Shown: positions 43,725-52,600 of the stretch, piece by piece
Position numbering within the stretch: the first letter of the stretch is position 1
How the letters are laid out: every line of letters begins with the position of its first letter
Assembly: GCF_016890225.1 (NCBI RefSeq)
Contig: NZ_JAFELM010000030.1
Span: forward strand, 1 to 64,000
DNA: 64,000 nt
Source: Bacillus suaedaesalsae
Lineage (GTDB): Bacteria > Bacillota > Bacilli > Bacillales > SA4
Direction of reading: 5' to 3'
The notes under the pieces: model-generated
Told to the model about the DNA's origin: nothing
The model's database searches: none
Seen by the model: the letters and a program-made list of their open reading frames with translations, nothing else
Made by a program: the position numbers and the translations under genes

Positions 43725-44250
43725 TAGTACATTCAATTAGCCAGCAATCACGGTATTCTCCTTCGTGCCATTCATTTTTAGGTAATAATTTTACTTTTGT
43801 AAAACCGCACTTTTCATAACAACGAATGGCTCGTGTATTCCAGGCTTGTGGATCCATAACGATGCGATCAACGTTTAATACGTTGAATAGAAAATCTTTC
43901 ATTATTGTAACTAGTTTCGTGCCAAGTCCACTTCCCCAATGTTGTACTTCTCCAATGAATTGATCGAGCCCATAAATTAGTTCGTTATCATTATATCCAT
44001 ATTTTTTTACACCTTCTGGATCTAACCTGTAATATTGAATATAACCAACTGGAGAATCATTGACTAGAACCAGGTTTCGCTTTACCGTATCATTTTCTTT
44101 ATAAAATTTTTCGTAAACTTTATTGATTGTAAAAGGATTATCTCGTCCTTCATAATATTCCAATACTTTTGGGTCTGATAACCATTTGGCAATGAATGTT
44201 GCATCTTTCTGTTCTAGTGGTTTAATAGTTATTTCATTTAACTGAATCAT
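43720..44250 (-). CDS. GNAT acetyltransferase, aminoglycoside 6'-N-acetyltransferase-like
   Basis: N-acetyltransferase of 176 residues. The acetyl-CoA loop is WGSGLGTKLV, followed by MDPQAWNTRAIRCYEKCGF and LPKNEWHEGEYRDCWLIE. These segments resemble AAC(6')-type enzymes and related chromosomal acetyltransferases of the IucB/Acetyltransf_8 group. Resistance cannot be asserted, since many chromosomal homologues in Bacillus act on other amines. ATG at 44250 with GGAGGA upstream. Upstream lies a 51-base stretch also present before the ScoC-like gene. Confidence 0.82.
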   Translation of the reverse strand: MIQLNEITIKPLEQKDATFIAKWLSDPKVLEYYEGRDNPFTINKVYEKFYKENDTVKRNLVLVNDSPVGYIQYYRLDPEGVKKYGYNDNELIYGLDQFIGEVQHWGSGLGTKLVTIMKDFLFNVLNVDRIVMDPQAWNTRAIRCYEKCGFTKVKLLPKNEWHEGEYRDCWLIECTK

Positions 44251-44273
44251 CTTTTCCTCCTTATATGTAACTC

Positions 44274-44324
44274 CCCACTAATTACCAAGTTATATTTACT
44301 ATTAAATTAGCTTTCAAAGACGAT
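44274..44324. repeat. 51-bp sequence shared with 55890-55940
   Basis: Starts cccactaattaccaag, then tttactattaaattag, and ends gacgat; about 43 of 51 bases match the second copy. Internal ctaatt and aattag are inverted. It lies just upstream of the GNAT gene, in opposite orientation to it. Confidence 0.6.
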
Positions 44325-44350
44325 TCTACCTCTAACAAGTCATTAAATAA

Positions 44351-44659
44351 GAGGTTGGGACAAAACTAAAAAACACCACATAAATACAAACAATTTCAGT
44401 GTAGGCTTTTAATACCGCTTATGATTTCCGTGCAAGACTTCGCTTTCCGCGGGTAGCCCGTGAGCCTCCTTGGCGAGCCTGCGGGGTCTCACATAAGCTA
44501 CTCTTCCCGCAGGAGTCTTCGCCTTGCACTCCAATCAACCGCTGGTAAGAGCTAGAATCTAGATGTACATGTGAACAAGTTAAAAACCCGAACTAATTTG
44601 CTCCTACAATGCAATTAGTTCGGGCTTTCCTTAGACTAAAACACTTTTGTCCCAGCATC
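44351..44659. repeat. Family A MITE-like repeat, complete 309-bp copy
   Basis: Terminal inverted repeats gaggttgggacaaaa (44351-44365) and ttttgtcccagcatc (44645-44659), 13 of 15 matching. The core has cgctttccgcggg, gcctgcggggtctca and cttcccgcaggagtc. A right-hand hairpin pairs aacccgaactaatt with aattagttcgggct. It ends eight bases before the catabolic operon's last stop codon. It accounts for most of the 417-base gap. Confidence 0.87.
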
Positions 44660-44667
44660 TTAGATTT

Positions 44668-45672
44668 CTAATTAAAGTAAGAAATCGGTGATTTATTGGA
44701 AACTATTTCTTTATTTACAATATTTACAGGAATTTCACCATTTAAAGCTTGAAGCATGTTTTCTGCTACTACTTCTGCCATTTTCGTTCTTGTACCAATA
44801 CTTGCACTTCCTATATGAGGAAGTGTAACAACGTTAGGTAAAGTTAATAATGGGTGATTGAAATCAACAGGTTCTTGTTCGAAAACATCCAGGCCTGCTG
44901 CCCAAATTTCTCCATCCTTTAACGCATAATAAAGATCATTTTCGTTGACGATGCCACCACGAGCAGTGTTGATTAAAATGGAAGTATCCTTCATTATTTT
45001 GAAATGCTCATCTCTAATCATGTTTTTCGTTTCTGGAGTGTAAGGCGTCATGATACAAACATAATCTGACCTTTTTAATAGGTCTTCTAATGAACAATAT
45101 TCTAATCCTAGTTCCTGTTCCGAATCTAATTTTCTACTTCGATTATGGTACAGTACATTCATATTGAAGCCTTGTGCTCTTTTAGCTAGTGCTTTGCCAA
45201 TACCGCCTAGGCCAATAATTCCCATAGTAGAGTTATAAATATCTTGACCTGTTAGAAGCATCGGAGACCACGAGCTCCATTTGCCACTTCTTAAAAAATC
45301 GGAAGCCTCTGTTATTCTTCTAGCAGTAGCCATTAATAATGCGAATGTTAAATCTGCTGTTGTTTCTGTTAATACACCTGGGGTGTTCGTAACAATTATT
45401 CCCCTTTTCGTAGCTGCATCAACATCAATATTATTAAACCCTACCGCCATATTACTAATCACTTTCAGATTTTTCGCTTTTTGAAGCAATTCCTCGTCTA
45501 TTGTATCTGTTAACAAACAATATAATCCGTCTATATCTACTATCTTTTCTTCTAAAATCTCACGTGGAACTGGTGTATCTTCTTCGTTCCAAATTGAAAC
45601 ATCACAAACCTCTTTTAATTGATTCATTACATGGGTCGGTATCTGTCTTGTAATAAATATTTTTGGTTTCAA
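44668..45672 (-). CDS. D-2-hydroxyacid dehydrogenase, glyoxylate/hydroxypyruvate reductase type
   Basis: NAD(P)H-dependent dehydrogenase of 334 residues (GyaR/GhrB-like). The Rossmann motif is GIIGLGGIGKALAKRA, catalytic residues are Arg in INTARGGIV, Glu in DVFEQEPVD and His in LPHIGSAS. Likely reaction: hydroxypyruvate or glyoxylate to D-glycerate or glycolate. TTG start at 45672 behind GGGAGGAGGA. It follows glxK closely and ends the TRAP/aldolase operon, where a glycerate-forming reductase makes sense beside glycerate kinase. Confidence 0.9.
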   Translation of the reverse strand: MKPKIFITRQIPTHVMNQLKEVCDVSIWNEEDTPVPREILEEKIVDIDGLYCLLTDTIDEELLQKAKNLKVISNMAVGFNNIDVDAATKRGIIVTNTPGVLTETTADLTFALLMATARRITEASDFLRSGKWSSWSPMLLTGQDIYNSTMGIIGLGGIGKALAKRAQGFNMNVLYHNRSRKLDSEQELGLEYCSLEDLLKRSDYVCIMTPYTPETKNMIRDEHFKIMKDTSILINTARGGIVNENDLYYALKDGEIWAAGLDVFEQEPVDFNHPLLTLPNVVTLPHIGSASIGTRTKMAEVVAENMLQALNGEIPVNIVNKEIVSNKSPISYFN

Positions 45673-45694
45673 ACTGTCATCCTCCTCCCTTCCC

Positions 45695-46828
45695 CTATGA
45701 AAAGACTTTCACTAAACGCATAATTTGTTCTGTTCGTTCTTCCATCCACTTTGCAGACTTCTCCATTGCCCCTTCAAGCGTACACGGACCTGGTACGATA
45801 GAGAAACCACTTACGATGCCAAGCTCATCCATTTGATTACCATCTAACTCCAGTCCTCCACATAGCGCAATCACAGGTATTTGATGCTTTTTAGCCATTT
45901 TACTTACCCCTGCAATTACTTTACCCGAAAGAGTTTGGCTATCTAATTTACCTTCGCCTGTAATGATAAAATTTGCATCCTTCACTTTTTCACCGAATTG
46001 AACCGCATCCATTACGACATCTATTCCTGACTGGATTGAAGCTTGTAAAAACGCAACCAATGCTGCACCCATACCACCAGCGGCTCCACCACCTACGATT
46101 TGACAGATGTCGATTTGTCTTTGTTTTTGAACAATTTTACTAAAATTTAGTAATGCTTGATCTAGAATAGTAACATCCTCTGGGGATGCTCCTTTTTGAG
46201 GTCCAAATATTGAAGAAGCTCCATTTGGTCCACATAGTGGATTTGTTACATCACTTGCAATTATAAATGAAGACTCCTTAATTCGAGGATCTATGCCTGA
46301 ATCATCAAAGTGATCCAGTCTTGATAGAGCTCCTCCACCTTCAGGCAGATCTTTTCCATCAGATGAAAAAAATCTTACACCTAACGCTTTTAACATTCCT
46401 GTACCACCATCATTTGTCGCACTACCGCCAAGTCCGATGATAAATTTTCGATAGTTTCGATCAAGGGCATATTTAATTAGTTCCCCTGTACCATAGCTAG
46501 TTGCAAGGAATGGTTTTTTTTCATTTTCTGAAACAAGAGTTAGCCCTGATGCTTGAGCCATTTCAATAATCACAGTTTCTTTATCACCCAAAATACCAAC
46601 CGATGCTGTAACGGGTTTACCAAGTGGACCTTTTACTACAACTTCAAATTTAGAACCACCAGATGCATAAACAAGGTTCTCCATTGTTCCTTCACCACCA
46701 TCTGCTAATGGCAATCCTACCACAGAAGCTTGCGGAAAAACGCGCAGAACACCTTTTTCTACAGCTGTACAAATATCACGGGCTGAAATGGAGCCTTTAA
46801 AAGAATCAGGAGCTACCACTATATTCAT
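45695..46828 (-). CDS. glxK: Glycerate kinase (GlxK/GarK family)
   Basis: Phosphorylates D-glycerate to a phosphoglycerate (2-phosphoglycerate in GarK-type enzymes). 377 residues starting MNIVVAPDSFKGSISARD, with LPLADGGEGTMENL, IGLGGSATNDGGTGML and ITGEGKLDSQTLSGK, all family hallmarks. ATG at 46828 with ATAGGAGG. It follows dctM by 20 bases and feeds the operon's product into glycolysis. Together with the reductase it is the clearest clue to the end point of the pathway. Confidence 0.94.
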   Translation of the reverse strand: MNIVVAPDSFKGSISARDICTAVEKGVLRVFPQASVVGLPLADGGEGTMENLVYASGGSKFEVVVKGPLGKPVTASVGILGDKETVIIEMAQASGLTLVSENEKKPFLATSYGTGELIKYALDRNYRKFIIGLGGSATNDGGTGMLKALGVRFFSSDGKDLPEGGGALSRLDHFDDSGIDPRIKESSFIIASDVTNPLCGPNGASSIFGPQKGASPEDVTILDQALLNFSKIVQKQRQIDICQIVGGGAAGGMGAALVAFLQASIQSGIDVVMDAVQFGEKVKDANFIITGEGKLDSQTLSGKVIAGVSKMAKKHQIPVIALCGGLELDGNQMDELGIVSGFSIVPGPCTLEGAMEKSAKWMEERTEQIMRLVKVFS

Positions 46829-46848
46829 AGAATTCGCCTCCTATCTGC

Positions 46849-48165
46849 CTACTTTAAGAAATTTGGAAGCCACAATGAGATTTGTGGTAAATATGAAATT
46901 AATAAGATATCAACTAATAACACGCAATAGAAAGGGATTAGCGGTTTTAGAATTTGATCAATTCGCAGTTTTCCAATTTGACATGCGACAAATAGATTTA
47001 CTCCAATTGGAGGAGTCAGCATTCCTACTGCAAGGTTTACAATCATAATGATTCCAAAATGAATGGGATCAATGCCAAATGAAATCGCAACAGGTGTTAA
47101 AATTGGTGCCATAATAACAATCGCAGCACCTGTTTCCAGGAACATACCTACAAATAATAATAATACGTTTACGAGTAATAAAAATATGATTGGGTTGTCT
47201 GATACTGAGATAAACCATTGAGACACAGTTGCTGGAACCTTCTCAGACGTTAAAACCCAGCCTAAAAGCCCTGCATTAGCAATAATAAACATGATAATTG
47301 AAGTTGAGAGAACAGAGTTACGCAAAACTTCCATCATACTTTTAACTGTTAAACTGCGATATACAAATGCTCCTAAAATAAAGGCATATGCTACAGCTAC
47401 AGCTGCAGCCTCTGTTGGTGTGAAAACACCGCCATAAATACCACCCAAAATAATGACAGGCATAAGTAAAGGCAGTATTGCACTTTTAAAAGCTTTTAAT
47501 CTACCTCTGGCAGTCATTAATTCATCTTCTTCTTCAAGATCTTCTTCACTTTGATTTATCGTTCCTTTTCCATAGCCTTTTATTTTGCTAATAAAGAATA
47601 TCGTTATCATAAGAGATCCACCAATTAATAACCCTGGCATAACCCCAGCCATAAACAAATCACCAATGGATATTGAAACACCGGCAGTTAAAGCAAAAAT
47701 AATCATTGGAATGGAAGGAGGGATAATTACTCCTAGTTCTCCTGAAACAGCTTGAACAGAAGTTGAAAATGGTTTAGGGAATCCTCTTTTGACCATTGCT
47801 GGAATTAAGATACTACCAATCGCAGCAACTGTTGCTGCACTAGAGCCTGAGATTGACGCGAAGAACATTGCTGTTAAAACGGTAACCATTGCTAACCCAC
47901 CTGTAAGTTTACCTACAAGCGAATTTGCAAAATCTATTAATCTTTTTGAAATTCCACTAGCTTCCATTAGACTTCCTGCTAATATAAAGAATGGAATCGC
48001 CATTAATGGAAATGAATTCATAGATGAAAAAATCTTTTGCACAGCAACTTGAATCGAGATATCTTCACTTGTCATTGCAAATATGGAGGACAAACCCATT
48101 GAAAAGGCAACTGGTACCCCTAATGCAAATAGAATAATTAAACTAATGAATAATAGTAGTGCCAT
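46849..48165 (-). CDS. dctM: TRAP transporter large permease DctM
   Basis: Large membrane subunit of a tripartite ATP-independent periplasmic-type transporter, 438 residues with about 12 hydrophobic segments. Typical stretches are MGLSSIFAM near the start, FFASISGSSAATVAAIGSILIP and MVNLAVGMLTPPIGVNLFVA. An acidic cytoplasmic loop (SEEDLEEEDELM) lies around residue 210. The start ATG at 48165 overlaps dctQ by 23 bases with GGAGGTGG upstream. Imports an organic acid using an ion gradient. Confidence 0.95.
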   Translation of the reverse strand: MALLLFISLIILFALGVPVAFSMGLSSIFAMTSEDISIQVAVQKIFSSMNSFPLMAIPFFILAGSLMEASGISKRLIDFANSLVGKLTGGLAMVTVLTAMFFASISGSSAATVAAIGSILIPAMVKRGFPKPFSTSVQAVSGELGVIIPPSIPMIIFALTAGVSISIGDLFMAGVMPGLLIGGSLMITIFFISKIKGYGKGTINQSEEDLEEEDELMTARGRLKAFKSAILPLLMPVIILGGIYGGVFTPTEAAAVAVAYAFILGAFVYRSLTVKSMMEVLRNSVLSTSIIMFIIANAGLLGWVLTSEKVPATVSQWFISVSDNPIIFLLLVNVLLLFVGMFLETGAAIVIMAPILTPVAISFGIDPIHFGIIMIVNLAVGMLTPPIGVNLFVACQIGKLRIDQILKPLIPFYCVLLVDILLISYLPQISLWLPNFLK

Positions 48166-48658
48166 CGTTGTCCACCTCCGGGTTATCTTTAGATGTAAAG
48201 ATTTCTATGAATACGGCAATACAATTAATTAATGCTAAAATGCTAGCTATTGGTACAGCAGCATATGTCCAAGAAACGGGTAGTTCAAGTGCCCCAGTTG
48301 TTTGTCCTTGTATTGTCTCAAGAATTTTAAACCCATATTGTACTAGTAACACTAGAAATACCATATTAAGTATAGTAATGATAGCTTGCATTACTTTTTG
48401 AATTATCTTCGGAACGATATGTAGCACAATCTCAACCGAAATTAGTAATCCTTTTCTTAATGCAATTGCTGTTCCAAGTAGTACAATCCAGATCATTAAA
48501 TATTTTATTACCTCTTCAGACCAAACTAGAGGACTATTTAAAACGTAACGTGCAAAAACTTGATATACAGTTAGTACTGCTATTCCTCCAAAAACAATCG
48601 CTAAAAAATTAAATACCCAATGATTTAATAAATCTACTAGTTTAATAAACCCTCTCAT
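48143..48658 (-). CDS. dctQ: TRAP transporter small permease DctQ
   Basis: Four-helix small subunit, 171 residues, with the DctQ hallmark SPLVWSEEVIKYLMIWIVLLGTAIALRKG. The ATG at 48658 (MRGFIKLVDLL) has AGGAGGAGG upstream; the longer frame to 48772 would run through a stem-loop and lacks a site. It is translationally coupled to dctM and separated from dctP by a strong stem-loop. Confidence 0.94.
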   Translation of the reverse strand: MRGFIKLVDLLNHWVFNFLAIVFGGIAVLTVYQVFARYVLNSPLVWSEEVIKYLMIWIVLLGTAIALRKGLLISVEIVLHIVPKIIQKVMQAIITILNMVFLVLLVQYGFKILETIQGQTTGALELPVSWTYAAVPIASILALINCIAVFIEIFTSKDNPEVDNDGTTIIH

Positions 48659-48692
48659 ATAGCCTCCTCCTAATGCAGTTAATAAGGTTAAA

Positions 48693-48744
48693 CTTTCTAC
48701 GAGCTCCATATTCTTTATCAAAAGAATATAAGACTCGTAGAAAG
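48693..48744 (-). promoter_or_regulatory. Intercistronic stem-loop between dctP and dctQ
   Basis: ctttctacgag and ctcgtagaaag form a perfect 11-bp outer stem, with an inner tatattcttt/aaagaatat pairing. There is only a short TTT tract after it on the minus strand, so it may act as partial terminator or 3' mRNA stabiliser that keeps DctP in excess over DctQM. Confidence 0.75.
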
Positions 48745-48794
48745 GAGAGGGGAGGGATTTCCCCTCACTCACATTCTACTTGATAAAATTGGAA

Positions 48795-49814
48795 TTACTT
48801 TGCAGAACGTACTTTTTCAAAGATATCTTTAATTTCAGGGAAATTTGTATCTACAAATCCATCAAGCTTTGCTTGGAAATCAGCTAGGTTTGGCTCAACT
48901 AATTTCATACCAGCATCTTGAAGCTTTTGTAGGTATTCGCTATCTCCAGAAATAATCGTTTCAGCAGCATATTTTTTAGCTTCACCATTAGCAGCTTTTT
49001 CTAGAATTTCTTGTTGTTCAGGGCTTAATTTATTAAATGTTGTGTCACTAATTACTAAAGAAATCGGTTCACGAACATGTTCAGTTTTTACTAGGTAATC
49101 CACTACTTCATTAAACTTAGAGTTATAGATTAATGAAAGTGGGTTTTCTTGGCCATCAATTACACCTTGTTGTAGTGATGTAAATACTTCACCAAATGCC
49201 ATTGGTGTAGGTGCAGCACCTAATTGTTCGAATGATTTTACAAACACCGGACTCTCTGGCACACGAATTTTTAATCCAGCTAAATCTTCAGGTGTTTTTA
49301 CTTCTTTATTTACTGTTAACCAGCGAGCTCCACGCTCCCAGTATGACAATACTTTGTATCCTGATTCTTCTAAAATTTTATCTGAAATCTCTTGTCCAAC
49401 TTCTCCGTTGTATACTTTATCGAAATGCTCTTGGCTATCAAAAAGGAAAGGAACTGTGAAAATTTTTGCAGTATCAGATGACCCAGAAAGTACCCCTGCT
49501 CCACCAACCCAAATATCGGCAGTTCCTACTTTTAAACCTTCTAATAGATCTTTATCTGCACCTAATGTACCATCTTCAAATAGCTCAATTTTTAATGAAC
49601 CATCAGATAATTCTGCTACTTCTTCAGCAAACTTCTCAGCTGCTTGAGCATGGATTTCGGAATTTGGCCATACATGTCCTAATTTTAATTCAACTACTTC
49701 AGCTACTTCTTTTCCGTCCGACTCGCTAGATGTCTGATCTGAACTACACCCTGCTAAAACCCCAACTGACAAAGCAAATGCTGATAAACCTGTAAACCAT
49801 CTTCTCATTTTCAT
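48795..49814 (-). CDS. dctP: TRAP transporter substrate-binding lipoprotein DctP
   Basis: Binding protein of 339 residues. The signal peptide ends in the lipobox VLAGC (Cys23). The DctP fold is clear from LKLGHVWPNSEIHAQAAEKFAEE, GLKIRVPESPVFVKSFEQLGA (its Arg in IRVPES is the usual carboxylate anchor) and EVFTSLQQGVIDGQENPLSLIY. The substrate should therefore be a carboxylic acid. ATG at 49814 with GGAAGG. First gene of the transporter trio, following the dehydrogenases. Confidence 0.95.
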   Translation of the reverse strand: MKMRRWFTGLSAFALSVGVLAGCSSDQTSSESDGKEVAEVVELKLGHVWPNSEIHAQAAEKFAEEVAELSDGSLKIELFEDGTLGADKDLLEGLKVGTADIWVGGAGVLSGSSDTAKIFTVPFLFDSQEHFDKVYNGEVGQEISDKILEESGYKVLSYWERGARWLTVNKEVKTPEDLAGLKIRVPESPVFVKSFEQLGAAPTPMAFGEVFTSLQQGVIDGQENPLSLIYNSKFNEVVDYLVKTEHVREPISLVISDTTFNKLSPEQQEILEKAANGEAKKYAAETIISGDSEYLQKLQDAGMKLVEPNLADFQAKLDGFVDTNFPEIKDIFEKVRSAK

Positions 49815-49889
49815 ATTCTTACCTTCCTTCTTTTTCTGATTTATTGATAGATTTTTATATACTAATGACTACAAATTGTTTGTAATCAA

Positions 49890-51389
49890 TTAATACTGAA
49901 AATATACCGCCTTAACATTTGTAAAAAATTCGATATTGGAGTGTCCAATTGAATAGGCTCCAAAGCCTGATTGTTTTACCCCTCCAAATGGAAGGTGTGC
50001 TGCACTAGCAGTACCGTGGTTAATATGAACCATACCGCTTTCAACCTTGTCAGCAAACTCGTATGCAGAAGCAAGATTTTTAGTGAAAATTGATGCAGCT
50101 AATCCATAATCAACAGAATTTGCTACTTCAAACGCTTCCTTTTCGTCGTTTACTGCAATAATAGAGAGTACTGGACCAAAGATTTCTTCTTTCGCAATTC
50201 TCATATTAGGTGTAACGTCTCCAAAGAGTGTAGGTGCTAGATAATGGCCTTCATCATATTTACCACCGTGGAGTTGCTCACCACCGTATAGTAAAGTAGC
50301 TCCTTCTTCTTTACCAATATGAACATATTTTTGAACAGCCTCGAGTTGATTTCGATCTACTAATGGTCCCATTGTTGCACCTTGTTCCCATGCAGGACCA
50401 ACTTGGAGTTGTTTCATTTCTTGTATAATGGCATTTGTAAGCTCATCTTTTTCACTCTTTAGTACGATTACTCTACTAATTGCAGTACAACGCTGACCGC
50501 TTACTGCAAAAGCGGCACTTACAATTTGTTTTGCAACATTTTCCACATTTTCATAGTCGAGTACTACTGCTGGATTTTTCCCACCTAATTCCAATTGTGT
50601 TTTCACTAGTCTTCTTCCAGCAGATTCATTGATTTGAACTCCTAAATTTGTTGATCCTGTAAAACTAATTCCTTTTACGAGTGGATGATTTACAAGTGGA
50701 TTACCCACTTTCGAGCCACCACCGACAACTAGGTTTACAACACCATTAGGAAAGCCTGCTTCAGCAAATAATTCCATTAATCTTGCGGATGTCCAAGGAG
50801 TTGCAGAAGCTGGTTTAAAAACAACTGTACAACCAAAGGCTAATGCTGGTGCAATTTTTCTTACAGGAGTAACAACTGGAAAGTTCCATGGTGCGATTGC
50901 TGCTATAACACCTATTGGCTGTCTAACAGTTGAATTCCATACATTTGGTCTTTCACCTGGTAATGTGTTCCCATCAATGCGGAATGCTTCCCCTGCCGCA
51001 AATCTTGTTTCCTTAGCAGCACGGTAAACTTCACCGATTGACTCGTTGAACACTTTCCCTTGCTCTGCTGATAACATATAAGCTAATTCTTCAGCGTTTT
51101 TTTCAAGTAAATCTGCAAATTCATATAAGATAGTTCCTCTGTCAGGACCTGGAACCTTTGACCATGTTTTAAAGGCTTCATCTGCTGCCTTAACAGCTTG
51201 ATCAACATCATGTTCATTTGAATCTTGAAATGAAGCTAATAGTTGATCTTTTTTAGCTGAGTTATAGATTGAAAAAGTCTTACCACTGTTGCTATCTACC
51301 CATTGCCCACCGATAAAGTTACCATAGACTTTTGGTTGAAGTATTTCTAACCACGTTTCCATGCCTTTTTTCTCGCTACTAACGGTCAT
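49890..51389 (-). CDS. Aldehyde dehydrogenase family protein
   Basis: NAD(P)+-dependent aldehyde oxidation enzyme of 499 residues. The catalytic Cys is in SGQRCTA and the general-base Glu in ELGGKNPAVVL; APWNFP and FTGSTNLG bind cofactor. It resembles 2-oxoglutarate-semialdehyde or succinate-semialdehyde dehydrogenases in overall pattern, but the substrate is not determined by these motifs. ATG at 51389 with TGGAGGGG. It lies in the operon between the iron alcohol dehydrogenase and dctP. Confidence 0.92.
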   Translation of the reverse strand: MTVSSEKKGMETWLEILQPKVYGNFIGGQWVDSNSGKTFSIYNSAKKDQLLASFQDSNEHDVDQAVKAADEAFKTWSKVPGPDRGTILYEFADLLEKNAEELAYMLSAEQGKVFNESIGEVYRAAKETRFAAGEAFRIDGNTLPGERPNVWNSTVRQPIGVIAAIAPWNFPVVTPVRKIAPALAFGCTVVFKPASATPWTSARLMELFAEAGFPNGVVNLVVGGGSKVGNPLVNHPLVKGISFTGSTNLGVQINESAGRRLVKTQLELGGKNPAVVLDYENVENVAKQIVSAAFAVSGQRCTAISRVIVLKSEKDELTNAIIQEMKQLQVGPAWEQGATMGPLVDRNQLEAVQKYVHIGKEEGATLLYGGEQLHGGKYDEGHYLAPTLFGDVTPNMRIAKEEIFGPVLSIIAVNDEKEAFEVANSVDYGLAASIFTKNLASAYEFADKVESGMVHINHGTASAAHLPFGGVKQSGFGAYSIGHSNIEFFTNVKAVYFQY

Positions 51390-51415
51390 GATTTCCCCTC
51401 CAAGTAAAGATCTTA

Positions 51416-52600
51416 TTAATTTGTAACCACTTCTTTTGCAACTGGATACATTGCAGCTCTACAGATATTTTTCAAATCCTCTAACGTTGGTTTAACTGGA
51501 TTAACAGCTACATTACCTGAAAGCATCGCTTCCTCTGCAATCATGTCAAGATGCTCTTCTCTCACACCATAATCAGATAATGTTTGAGCAATTCCAACAT
51601 CCTTTTTCAATTGACGAATTGCTGTTACAGCTTTTTCTGCTGCTTCTCTAGTTGTTAAACCAATGGTATTCTCGCCGAAAATTGTTGCGATTTCTGCAAA
51701 CTTTTTAACGTTGCCAATGATGTTAAATTGCATTACTTCTGGTAATAAAATGGCATTCACTACACCATGTGGAATCTTAAAATGAGCACCTAATGGCAAT
51801 GCTAACGCATGAGATAGTCCTAATCTTGTTGTATTAAATGCCATTGCCGCTATTAAACTAGCAAGTAACATTTGATAACGAGCTTCTTTATTTTCACCTT
51901 GAACAACTGCTAAGCGTAGGTTTTTCGAAATCATTTTCATAGCTTGTACAGATAGACCTTCTGAAATTGGCTGAGTCGCTTTATTTACATATGATTCTAA
52001 AGCATGAGTTAGCGCATCCATCCCAGTTGCAGCTGTAATATGTGGCGGTAATGATGTTGTGAGTTCTGGGTCACAGAGTGCTAATGTCGGCATGTTATAA
52101 ATACTACCAACACTTACTTTCACTTTTACTTCTTTATCTGAAAGTACTGACCATATTGTTAATTCACTTCCAGTACCAGCTGTTGTTGGTACTGCAATCA
52201 CTGGCGCAGCTTGATTCGGTACCATATTAATACCTACATAATCACGAATATGACCTGAGTTAGTAAGCATTAATCCAATTGCCTTTGCAGTATCTAGAGA
52301 GCTTCCTCCACCTACACCAACAACAAGGTCACAACCTTCTTCATCTGCAAGCTGAAGTCCCTTTTCTACTGATTGAATGGCAGGGTCTGGTTCAATTTCA
52401 GAGAATGTAACATAAGGAATTCCGTTATCTTCTAGGGGCTTTGTTAATTTGTCAACTACACCAGCTTGTACAACGCCAGGGTCTCCAACAATTAATACCT
52501 TTGTACCATTTAAATTTTTTACATGCTTTGCTAAATCATTAATGACACCGTTTCCAAATTCAATTGCAGTTGGGATTTCATAGCGAAATTGATTAACCAT
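51416..52600 (-). CDS. Iron-containing alcohol dehydrogenase family protein
   Basis: Group III alcohol dehydrogenase of 394 residues. The NAD-binding GVGGGSSLDTAKAIG and metal-binding ATGMDALTHALESY, LSHALALPLGAHFKIPHG motifs are intact. The family interconverts alcohols and aldehydes, including C4 hydroxyacids. Its ATG at 52600 overlaps the preceding dehydrogenase gene by 8 bases. With the aldehyde dehydrogenase it could carry an alcohol group to the acid in two steps. Confidence 0.92.
   Translation of the reverse strand: MVNQFRYEIPTAIEFGNGVINDLAKHVKNLNGTKVLIVGDPGVVQAGVVDKLTKPLEDNGIPYVTFSEIEPDPAIQSVEKGLQLADEEGCDLVVGVGGGSSLDTAKAIGLMLTNSGHIRDYVGINMVPNQAAPVIAVPTTAGTGSELTIWSVLSDKEVKVKVSVGSIYNMPTLALCDPELTTSLPPHITAATGMDALTHALESYVNKATQPISEGLSVQAMKMISKNLRLAVVQGENKEARYQMLLASLIAAMAFNTTRLGLSHALALPLGAHFKIPHGVVNAILLPEVMQFNIIGNVKKFAEIATIFGENTIGLTTREAAEKAVTAIRQLKKDVGIAQTLSDYGVREEHLDMIAEEAMLSGNVAVNPVKPTLEDLKNICRAAMYPVAKEVVTN

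Noticed and set aside
9641-44659. Repeated GC-rich blocks considered as a CRISPR array
   Set aside because: Copies are dispersed over tens of kilobases, have inverted ends and lack regular spacers or cas genes.
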